Positions 1 to 4,505 of a stretch of 9,124 nt of DNA are shown piece after piece. The stretch is from the NCBI GenBank assembly GCA_003647375.1, contig QMMS01000184.1:1-9124 (forward strand), written 5' to 3'. Position numbers and translations under genes: made by a program. Numbering within the stretch: position 1 is the first letter of the stretch; every line of letters begins with the position of its first letter. The DNA is from Deltaproteobacteria bacterium (GTDB lineage Bacteria > Desulfobacterota > Desulfobacteria > Desulfobacterales > B30-G6). The notes under the pieces were generated by a model, which worked only from the letters and a program-made list of their open reading frames with translations, ran no database searches and was not told the DNA's origin.

Positions 1-153
1 ACCTATGGCGCTTTGATGTCCATGTATCAGGAAACCGGTGACGGGCGGTGGTACCCGCCACTTTTGCTGCGCAGAAAAGTCAAAGCCGGTCACCTGGGTC
101 GGAAAACCGGCCAGGGCTGGTATTCCTACCATCCTGACGGTACCCAAAAATAA
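1..153 (+). CDS. 3-hydroxyacyl-CoA dehydrogenase, C-terminal end (5' truncated by window)
   Basis: Open from base 1 to TAA at 151-153, giving the last 50 residues of a protein that begins outside the window. It reads TYGALMSMYQETGD, then YPPLLLRRKVKAGHLG and RKTGQGWYSY, followed by a short tail. The sequence PPLL..K..AG.LGRKTG.G.Y.Y is the usual C-terminus of the 3HCDH domain in NAD-dependent 3-hydroxyacyl-CoA/3-hydroxybutyryl-CoA dehydrogenases, which oxidise the L-3-hydroxyacyl-CoA intermediate of beta-oxidation (family knowledge). The NAD-binding N-terminal domain and catalytic His are not visible, so chain-length preference and intactness cannot be judged. The thiolase gene on the same strand 613 bp downstream would catalyse the next step; the large gap makes simple co-transcription uncertain. 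Confidence 0.85.
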   Translation, partial: TYGALMSMYQETGDGRWYPPLLLRRKVKAGHLGRKTGQGWYSYHPDGTQK

Positions 154-191
154 AATTACGAATATATAGCCCAAAAAAAGGAAAAGGTCCC

Positions 192-389
192 GGCCGATGG
201 ATAATCCCGATGTAATAGTGAAAAACTCGTTTTTAAGAGGCCATAATACCGAACAGGGCCAACCTTTAAAGAAAAATGATGTCAAATTGGCACAGCAGAG
301 GACTTATGGGGTCTATACATACTGTTCGGTATAACGGACTCTAAGAAACTCAGACAGTTTCCCTATCACATCGGGATTACCCATCGGCC
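192..389. repeat. 198-bp imperfect palindrome (MITE-like or structured RNA)
   Basis: Two 27-bp outer arms, 192-218 and 363-389, are inverted copies differing at 2 positions. An inner pair, 246-256 and 322-332, is a perfect 11-bp inverted repeat (CTGTTCGGTAT on the right). The DNA between them (219-245 and 333-362) is partly complementary with bulges, and a 65-nt loop (257-321) lies in the centre. Both outer-arm differences are A:C mismatches when read as + strand RNA but G:U pairs when read from the minus strand. No ORF or clear target-site duplication was seen. It could be a non-autonomous mobile repeat or a minus-strand structured transcript. Confidence 0.7.
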
Positions 390-435
390 TTATGTGTTAT
401 CTTAGGATTGGTTATAGGTCCGTTATTTTTTTAAA

Positions 436-476
436 GCGACAACGTCGCGTTTGATAAATTCGTGGAGCGAATTTAT
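436..476. repeat. 41-bp double-hairpin repeat, copy A
   Basis: A GC-rich hairpin GCGAC-AAC-GTCGC (436-448), the 5-nt linker GTTTG, then an AT-rich hairpin with a 9-bp stem, ATAAATTCG/CGAATTTAT (454-462 with 468-476), and loop TGGAG. It has the same 41-bp architecture as the copies at 714, 6447 and 8128. The loop carries GGAG (464-467), correctly spaced before the ATG codons at 475 and 478, so the repeat supplies a possible ribosome-binding site to the short ORF that follows. Confidence 0.8.
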
Positions 477-528
477 GATGGATCATTTTAAAGTGAATTC
501 AAAGGACCTCTTTTTCATCCTCAAGTAA
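475..528 (+). pseudogene. 17-codon ORF, possible remnant of an acyl-CoA dehydrogenase N-terminus
   Basis: ATG ATG GAT at 475-483 follows the GGAG in the loop of repeat copy A with 7 nt spacing, and the ORF ends at TAA (526-528). The peptide MMDHFKVNSKDLFFILK resembles, from memory only, the first residues of the acyl-CoA dehydrogenases that sit between hydroxyacyl-CoA dehydrogenase and thiolase genes in Desulfobacterales. Position fits: such a gene would be expected here. No further acyl-CoA dehydrogenase motif follows before the thiolase, so if the reading is right the body of the gene has been lost. It may equally be a chance ORF. Confidence 0.3.
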
Positions 529-600
529 TAGGTAAAGAAAAAGGAATAACTTATTGTGATAGTAGCGTATTCTGCCCTGATAAATATCGTAAAGCCTTCA

Positions 601-657
601 GGCGATACGTTCAATCCTTAAAATACAAAATGTATTCCTGCGGTTAAACGAATCGCC
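601..657. repeat. Two-part stem-loop in the thiolase leader region
   Basis: An outer stem pairs 601-614 (GGCGATACGTTCAA) with 644-657 (TTAAACGAATCGCC) at 12 of 14 positions. An inner hairpin pairs 622-626 (AATAC) with 632-636 (GTATT). It lies 110 bp before the thiolase start and has no terminal T run, so it does not look like an intrinsic terminator. Its role is unknown; it may be another degenerate repeat. Confidence 0.5.
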
Positions 658-678
658 TCGCCTTGATCTTGAACACGA

Positions 679-706
679 TTGAAAGTTTTGAAACCACTTC
701 TATTGT
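679..706 (+). promoter_or_regulatory. Weak candidate sigma-70 promoter for thiolase
   Basis: TTGAAA at 679-684 is followed after 16 nt by TATTGT at 701-706 (5/6 and 4/6 matches to consensus). It ends just upstream of repeat copy B, so the repeat would lie in the 5' leader. Boxes this weak are common in AT-rich DNA. Confidence 0.25.
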
Positions 707-713
707 TATAAAA

Positions 714-754
714 GCGGCAAGGCCGCGTTCGATAAATTCGTAAAACGAATTTAT
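714..754. repeat. 41-bp double-hairpin repeat, copy B
   Basis: GCGGC-AAG-GCCGC (714-726), the linker GTTCG, and an AT hairpin ATAAATTCGT-AAA-ACGAATTTAT (732-741 with 745-754, 10-bp stem). The repeat ends one base before the thiolase Shine-Dalgarno GGAGG (755-759), so a leader transcript would carry the stem directly against the ribosome-binding site. Compared with copy A, the second-innermost pair of the GC stem changes from A-T to G-C on both sides, which preserves pairing. Confidence 0.85.
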
Positions 755-766
755 GGAGGTAAAGAT

Positions 767-2011
767 ATGAAAGAAGTCGTTATCATCAGTGCGGTCAGGA
801 CGCCGGTGGGACGTTATATGGGAGCCTTGAAAAATACAGAAGCCTATGACCTGGCTGCAAGCGTTTTAAATGCGGCTGTTGAGAAGGCACACATTTCTCC
901 GGATCAGATAGACGAAGTTATCATGGGACAATCCTATCAGAACGGCGAATATGTCAATATTGCCAGAATGGCCCTTTTGCAGGCCGGTTGGCCGGATCAT
1001 ATTCCCGGTGTAACTTTGGACAGACGATGTTGCACCGGACTGGAGGTCGTTCGTTATGCTGCATCTCTGATACGGTCCAATGAAGCGGAGATCGTTCTCG
1101 CCGGTGGTGTGGAGAGCATGAGCAATGCGGAATTTTACCTCCCCGGCCGAATCAAATGGGGTATCGGTGGCCAAGGGGGCATGCCAAAGGGGCATGGAGA
1201 TGGTTCCATCTGGGGCCTTCCGTTTTATGATCGCATTCAACGAGCCAGGGTCATGTCTCAGCCGGAAGCCCGGTATGGAATTCTTCCATCCATGATGTCC
1301 TGGGCGGAAACAGCGGCCGAAGAAGAAGGTATTTCAAGGGAAGCTTGTGATCAGTGGTCTTTGGAAAGCCACCGAAAAGCAGTGTTTGCGGCCTCTGACG
1401 GCAGATTTTCTGACGAGATCCTTGCGTTGGAAATACCCGGCGATAAGGGGGCTGTGGTCCTGTTTGATGCGGATGAAACGCCTCGTCCGGACACATCCAT
1501 TGAGAAGTTGGCCGGCCTTAAACCGGTTCTGGGGGGTGTATGCACGGCTGGTAATTCATCGACAGAAAGTGATGGCGCAGCTGCCGTGGTCGTTACTTCT
1601 GCGGAAAAGGCCCGGGAACTCGGTGTTGAGCCCCTCGCTTCTATCCAATCCTGTGCAGTGGTCGGTGGTGACCCCAAAAGAGCCTACCAGACGGTGCCCT
1701 TTGCGGTGAAGAAAGCCCTTGGAGCAGCACAGATAACCCTGGATCAGGTCGGTTGCATCGAAATCCAGGAGGCCTTTGCGGCCCAGGTCCTGGCGGATTT
1801 AAAGGCCATGGGGTTACGCATCGATGATTATGGGAAAATCAATGTCAATGGTTCGGGGATCTCCCTGGGACATCCCATTGCCTGTACGGGAACGCGTGTA
1901 CTGGTGACGCTACTGCATGAACTGAAACGTAGTAATATTGAATATGGATTGGCGTCCATTTGCGGCGGAGGCGGCCTTGGTATTGCGGCGGTACTGAAAA
2001 AGTGGTTATAA
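767..2011 (+). CDS. Thiolase family protein (acetyl-CoA acetyltransferase / 3-ketoacyl-CoA thiolase)
   Basis: A 414-residue, full-length thiolase that either cleaves 3-ketoacyl-CoA with CoA in beta-oxidation or condenses two acetyl-CoA. The start is clear: ATG at 767 is preceded by GGAGG (755-759) with a 7-nt spacer, and the protein opens with the typical VVIISAVRTPVGRYMGALK. The nucleophile is C88 in RRCCTGL (usual form VCGSGL); GGVESMS is at 113-119; the thiolase C-terminal half has H369 in GISLGHP and the second catalytic cysteine C399 in CGGGGLG. The usual NEAFA motif reads QEAFA (334-338), and GNASG..DGAAA reads GNSSTESDGAAA, so this is a divergent subfamily member. All catalytic Cys/His residues are present, so activity is expected. 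Presence of the hydroxyacyl-CoA dehydrogenase end upstream favours a degradative role. The substrate is not known. Confidence 0.93.
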   Translation: MKEVVIISAVRTPVGRYMGALKNTEAYDLAASVLNAAVEKAHISPDQIDEVIMGQSYQNGEYVNIARMALLQAGWPDHIPGVTLDRRCCTGLEVVRYAASLIRSNEAEIVLAGGVESMSNAEFYLPGRIKWGIGGQGGMPKGHGDGSIWGLPFYDRIQRARVMSQPEARYGILPSMMSWAETAAEEEGISREACDQWSLESHRKAVFAASDGRFSDEILALEIPGDKGAVVLFDADETPRPDTSIEKLAGLKPVLGGVCTAGNSSTESDGAAAVVVTSAEKARELGVEPLASIQSCAVVGGDPKRAYQTVPFAVKKALGAAQITLDQVGCIEIQEAFAAQVLADLKAMGLRIDDYGKINVNGSGISLGHPIACTGTRVLVTLLHELKRSNIEYGLASICGGGGLGIAAVLKKWL

Positions 2012-2355
2012 GGGCATTTTATACCACTATGAATCATCTCCAAAAGAGTTGATCCAAATGAAGGGTCCAAGGGTCCGGATTCCAAGTATGTATGGCAATA
2101 CCATTATTGGATTGGAGGGGATGAAGAGCAGGGTCGGAGGGTGGCTGATAGCAATCAGCGATAAGCATTGATACAGAAAGATGTAGCTCAGAGCTTCAGC
2201 TCTGCTTGTAGACCTTTTTTGCAGGTCTAAAGACCTGCGCTACATTACACTGAGGGTTCAAGGATACCAGGGTTGCTGAAAGCGATCAGCACCCGGCAGC
2301 TAACAGCCTACAGTCTAAACCCCTAAAAAGCTAAAAAGGCGATACTCCAGCGTTT
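2012..2355. other. Gene-free spacer with several short repeats
   Basis: No credible gene lies between the thiolase stop and the stop of the small membrane protein gene on the other strand. The spacer holds a tandem pair of AAGGGTCC (2061-2068, 2069-2076), a hairpin GCTGAT-AGCA-ATCAGC (2144-2159), a cloverleaf-like element (2181-2245) and an imperfect hairpin centred on TGCTGA/TCAGCA (2267-2296). Two copies of CTAAAAAG occur around 2323-2338. No clear Rho-independent terminator for thiolase was found. Confidence 0.7.
2181..2245. repeat. Cloverleaf-like palindromic repeat (REP-like)
   Basis: An outer 7-bp stem ATGTAGC (2181-2187) / GCTACAT (2239-2245) encloses two hairpins: CAGAGC-TTCA-GCTCTG (2189-2204) and GCAGGTC-TAAA-GACCTGC (2221-2238). 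A T6 run (2215-2220) separates them. TAGACC (2209-2214) can also pair with GGTCTA (2224-2229), giving a mutually exclusive fold across the T run. Elements of this kind (TGTAGCGCAGGTCTT... types) are common dispersed repeats in environmental bacterial genomes; that comparison is from memory. Confidence 0.7.
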
Positions 2356-2670
2356 CTATTCAACCTTCAGGGCTGCAATTTCCTGGGCAAGTTGTTCGTT
2401 GGTTGTTTTCAGATGTTCAATTTCTTTTTGAGCGTTTTTATACTTTTTGATCATTTGATGTGCATGGGATCCGAAGATGGCAAAGAGGCAGACAACAATG
2501 ATCCGGGCACCCATTTCTCCCAGATCCGGACGGAATATATGGCTGAAAAACCCGATATCAACTTTGGCAAAGACCCAAAAAATCGAATCGATGATCCAGT
2601 AGACAATAGCAAAACCGATAGTGATGACAATAATTTCATCTGAGAGAATACCTTTTTTCTGGCTCGACAT
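2356..2670 (-). CDS. Small two-helix membrane protein with C-terminal coiled coil
   Basis: 104 residues. ATG at 2668-2670 is preceded by AGGTGA a few bases upstream, and the stop is TAG at 2356-2358. Residues 13-35 form a hydrophobic helix (IIVITIGFAIVYWIIDSIFWVFA), 36-53 a short loop, and 54-70 a second helix (GARIIVVCLFAIFGSHA). Residues 75-103 are a charged heptad-like coiled coil (KNAQKEIEHLKTTNEQL). The layout of two helices, RIIVVCLFAIFG and then a K/E-rich coiled coil resembles the membrane anchor at the N-terminus of PAS-containing sensor histidine kinases of Desulfobacterota, but here no PAS, HisKA or ATPase domain follows. The PilZ gene lies 76 bp upstream on the same strand, so the two may be co-transcribed. 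It may be an adaptor or a remnant of a sensor gene. Function is unknown. Confidence 0.75.
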   Translation of the reverse strand: MSSQKKGILSDEIIVITIGFAIVYWIIDSIFWVFAKVDIGFFSHIFRPDLGEMGARIIVVCLFAIFGSHAHQMIKKYKNAQKEIEHLKTTNEQLAQEIAALKVE

Positions 2671-2746
2671 ATATCACCTGTCTTTCATGAGGGGATGAAA
2701 AGGAGATGCATCAATAAACGAGTGTATCAAAAAGAGGCTGATGTTG

Positions 2747-3064
2747 TCAATCAAGCAGTGTGCTCAGTACGGAGGCGTTGACGCCCATATTGAATTTAAC
2801 GCCTATACCCTGAGGGCCGGACCACATAACCTCTCCGATGATTTTGATGGACTGTTCGTCTACATGGAGGGGAATGGTCATACTGACCGATTCGCCGACA
2901 GGGACCTTTTTGTCCGATTGAATAAAGACACCCCAGCAGTTGATATCCGTAATAAAGTCGATAAAGCTGAGATCCATGGTTGCATAGCCGACCTTTAGCG
3001 AGCACGTTTGACGGGCGTGACTTCTACGCTCTTTGGATTCTGCTTTATCGGGCTTGCTTGTCAT
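2747..3064 (-). CDS. PilZ-domain protein
   Basis: 105 residues, essentially a single PilZ domain, the family that binds cyclic di-GMP and controls motility, exopolysaccharide or other outputs. The RxxxR switch is present as R14-SHA-R18 in ERRSHARQ, followed by the beta-barrel core with TDINCWGVFI (39-48), VPVGESVSMTIPL and GEVMWSGPQGIGVKF (77-91). The second binding motif, normally D/NxSxxG, reads D40-I-N42-C-W-G45, with Asn in place of Ser, so ligand affinity may be altered. ATG at 3062-3064 is chosen because it gives the basic N-terminal tail. The nearest purine-rich site (AGGAAAG) is about 10 nt upstream of it, so the ribosome site is weak. It is probably cytoplasmic. The downstream neighbour encodes a small membrane coiled-coil protein that could be its partner (inference from proximity only). 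Confidence 0.85.
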   Translation of the reverse strand: MTSKPDKAESKERRSHARQTCSLKVGYATMDLSFIDFITDINCWGVFIQSDKKVPVGESVSMTIPLHVDEQSIKIIGEVMWSGPQGIGVKFNMGVNASVLSTLLD

Positions 3065-3199
3065 GTTCGGTTGTCTTTCCTGTCAGGCTATGGAAAAATT
3101 TATTTGAGCATGAATAACCGATTTTGTCAAATCAATGATGTGGGTGGACAGGTTGGGAACGAAATGGTACCAAAAAATAAAAAAAGTGAAGATATATTA

Positions 3200-3294
3200 T
3201 ATAATCCCTTGACATAATTATTTAAAACTGACAATTGATATATAAGTTTCTGTACCTGTTAAAACGATATATAAACATAGGAGTATTTTTTACG
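3200..3294 (+). promoter_or_regulatory. AT-rich promoter/leader region of the IHF-like gene
   Basis: The stretch before the IHF-like gene is very AT-rich and contains TATAAT (3200-3205), TTGACA (3209-3214) and TATAAG (3241-3246). No -35/-10 pair with 16-18 bp spacing was found, so no start site is assigned. The ribosome-binding site is AGGAG at 3279-3283, with an unusually long 11-nt spacer before ATG 3295. Confidence 0.35.
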
Positions 3295-3573
3295 ATGGCA
3301 CTTACAAAAGCGGATATCATCAATACGGTTCAAGCCGACGAAGGGTTAACCAAGCAACAGAGTACGGATATAATCGAAACCCTTATAGAAATTATCAAAA
3401 ATACACTTCAGTCCGGCGAAGATGTTCTCATCAGTGGATTCGGCAAGTTTTGCATCCGGGATAAGAATGAGAGAAAAGGCCGGAATCCCGCTACAGGTGA
3501 CGATCTGATGCTGGCGCCGCGAAGAGTTGTGACATTTAAGTGCTCCGGGAAATTACGGGATCGAATCAATTAA
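3295..3573 (+). CDS. ihfA: Integration host factor alpha-like / HU-family DNA-binding protein
   Basis: 92 residues, the normal length for the family. MALTKADII is the typical start. An alpha-helical dimerisation part (3-40) is followed by the DNA-binding beta arm: SGFGKF (47-52), RDKNERKGRNPATG (55-68) with the DNA-intercalating proline P65, and RRVVTF (76-81) before the last helix KLRDRIN. RDKN.R.GRNP.TG.D and the RRVVTF..S.KLR.R ending match IHF alpha better than HU, though HU-like paralogues in Desulfobacterota can look the same. It bends DNA as a dimer in nucleoid structure, recombination and sigma-54 promoters; the partner subunit is not in the window. ATG 3295 is chosen over an in-frame upstream start because of AGGAG (3279-3283). 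A strong intrinsic terminator follows 68 bp after the stop, so the gene is probably monocistronic. Confidence 0.9.
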   Translation: MALTKADIINTVQADEGLTKQQSTDIIETLIEIIKNTLQSGEDVLISGFGKFCIRDKNERKGRNPATGDDLMLAPRRVVTFKCSGKLRDRIN

Positions 3574-3640
3574 CATCTGCCTGGCCTGCGAATCAATTAT
3601 TGCGGATACAGGCCCGGTCTGAGATAAATTAAAAAGACAT

Positions 3641-3676
3641 AAAAAAACCCTTGTAGTAATTACAAGGGTTTTTTTT
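3641..3676. terminator. Bidirectional Rho-independent terminator
   Basis: The stem ACCCTTGTA (3647-3655) / TACAAGGGT (3661-3669), with a 5-nt loop, is flanked by A7 on the left (3641-3647) and T8 on the right (3669-3676). On the + strand it ends the IHF-like gene. On the minus strand the A tract becomes a T tract, so it also terminates the small gene at 3840-3691. Confidence 0.92.
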
Positions 3677-3690
3677 ATGAAAGATCAGGG

Positions 3691-3840
3691 TTAAACTGCT
3701 TTGATATCCACATTCCAGGAGCAATCGATGCCGCCATGGATACCGAAGTTTATGGGCTCGCCAAAGTTTTTCAGGTGGGCTGTTCGATAAGCCCCCGCAT
3801 GCTTTTTTATCTTCAAATAGCTGGTATAGGCAACGGTCAT
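3691..3840 (-). CDS. Small conserved-looking hypothetical protein (49 aa)
   Basis: Read leftward from ATG at 3838-3840 to TAA at 3691-3693, it encodes 49 residues starting MTVAYTSYLKIKKHAGAY, with HLKNFGEPINFGIHGGID in the middle and ending SWNVDIKAV. GAGG lies 7 nt before this ATG; another in-frame ATG two codons earlier (3844-3846) has that site almost touching it, so the shorter start is preferred. Codon use resembles the neighbouring genes (many C/G third positions), and the bidirectional terminator begins 15 bp after the stop, both signs of a real gene. No signal peptide or membrane helix is visible; the protein is basic and probably soluble. I do not recognise the family. It could be a complete small protein or the surviving N-terminal part of a longer one. 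Confidence 0.65.
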   Translation of the reverse strand: MTVAYTSYLKIKKHAGAYRTAHLKNFGEPINFGIHGGIDCSWNVDIKAV

Positions 3841-3873
3841 CGGCATACCTCTTTTTTTATTCCGTCATTTAAA

Positions 3874-3894
3874 ACCTGGTCCTTTGGGCCAGGT
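3874..3894. promoter_or_regulatory. Hairpin in the leader of the 49-aa gene
   Basis: ACCTGGTCC-TTT-GGGCCAGGT forms a 9-bp stem with one wobble pair, located about 34 bp upstream of the preferred start codon on the minus strand. Read leftward it is followed by TTTTAAAT, too short a T run for a convincing terminator. It could be an attenuator, an mRNA-stability stem or an operator. Confidence 0.4.
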
Positions 3895-3930
3895 CAGAGA
3901 TATTTGGCTATGCCGATGGTGGTAGTTACT

Positions 3931-4088
3931 TAAATCCGAAGCACGAAATTCGAAATCCTAAACAATACCGAATGATCCAAATTCGAATGATCCAAACAAG
4001 ACCTTGGCGATACCAATTTAAGCATTCTGTTTGAAACATTTGAGCATTTGATATTTGGATTTGTTTCGTATTTCGATATTCGGATTTA
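3931..4088. repeat. 158-bp AT-rich imperfect palindrome (MITE-like)
   Basis: Perfect 10-bp terminal inverted repeats TAAATCCGAA (3931-3940) and TTCGGATTTA (4079-4088). Internal arms are also complementary: CGAAATCCTAAACAA on the left matches TTGTTTCGTATTTCG on the right with two mismatches. A 15-bp tandem duplication of CGAATGATCCAAATT lies inside at 3969-3998. There is no ORF. Similar AAATCCGAA...CGAAATTCGAAA palindromes recur in many environmental bacterial genomes (from memory). Confidence 0.7.
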
Positions 4089-4196
4089 GAGTTTATCACA
4101 CGATGAATGTGTATAACATTAACCCTTATAGGGTTGAATCAGTGCCGGGCCCTTTGGATCCGGGTATCTACTCCGACAATTAAATACCTTAAAGCT

Positions 4197-4308
4197 GTCA
4201 TTCCCGCGCAGGCGGGAATCCAGAAAGGCACTGGATGCCCCCGGCTAACTACTTGCCGGGGCAGGCTTATCAAGCTTGTCCTCGGCTCGATCGGGGATCC
4301 GGCATGAC
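4197..4308. repeat. dRS3-like palindromic repeat element
   Basis: The element opens with GTCAT (4197-4201) and ends with ATGAC (4304-4308). It contains ATTCCC-N8-GGGAAT (4200-4219), forming an 8-bp stem with loop GCAG, and a second hairpin CCCCGGC (4239-4245) / GCCGGGG (4255-4261). ATTCCC-N8-GGGAAT is the definition of the Neisseria dRS3 repeat, a known integration site for some filamentous phages. Look-alike elements (GTCATTCCCGCG...GCGGGAATCCAG) are widespread in other bacteria, so relationship is not implied. Confidence 0.75.
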
Positions 4309-4402
4309 GTGTTGAGCTATTTAGTTGCCAGGTTAATAATTCCGAGAAAGGCTGTGCATGGTTGAATGTAGGTGTTCACTGAAATCATCGTTTAAATTTC
4401 AC

Positions 4403-4434
4403 TTGAACCCTTGACCCCTCGAATCCTCGAACCC
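4403..4434. repeat. Tandem octamer, four units of TYGAAYCC type
   Basis: Units TTGAACCC, TTGACCCC, TCGAATCC and TCGAACCC run exactly end to end over 32 bp. There is no coding role. A related pair (AAGGGTCC twice) is at 2061-2076 in the other orientation. Confidence 0.65.
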
Positions 4435-4505
4435 TTCTATCGTTGAATGCTTAAAATGGGGGTAAAATATATATTGACAATCCAAGCACAAAATAATGAT
4501 TCCGT

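Larger units (their letters stand above)
4089..4505. other. Gene-free spacer
   Basis: Between the AT-rich palindrome and the end of the acyl-CoA synthetase gene no reading frame looks like a gene. The spacer holds the dRS3-like element (4197-4308) and an octamer array (4403-4434); elsewhere nothing was recognised. No clear terminator hairpin for the minus-strand operon was found downstream of its stop codon at 4506. Confidence 0.65.

Noticed and set aside
492..647. Open frame of 51 codons (FKGPLFHP... CPDKYRKAFRRY) downstream of repeat copy A
   Set aside because: No usable start or ribosome site, it overlaps the 601-657 stem-loop, and the translation was not recognised; open by chance is likely.
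866..1709. Long open frames on the opposite strand and in another frame within the thiolase gene
   Set aside because: They overlap a complete thiolase with intact motifs; the translations show no family features and are shadows of its codon pattern.
2392..3217. Plus-strand frames across the membrane-protein and PilZ genes and the region before the IHF-like gene
   Set aside because: They lie opposite recognised genes or lack ribosome sites, and show no domain features.
3736..3933. Plus-strand 65-codon frame opposite the 49-codon gene
   Set aside because: Less gene-like, no good ribosome site, and the minus-strand frame has a ribosome site and terminator.
4107..4307. Plus-strand 66-codon frame
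   Set aside because: Mostly the dRS3-like repeat read as protein (VIPAQAGIQKG), a familiar false gene call.
4474..4499. TTGACA (4474-4479) with TAATGA (4494-4499) as a + strand promoter
   Set aside because: Spacing is only 14 bp and transcription would run antisense into the acyl-CoA synthetase gene with no target.
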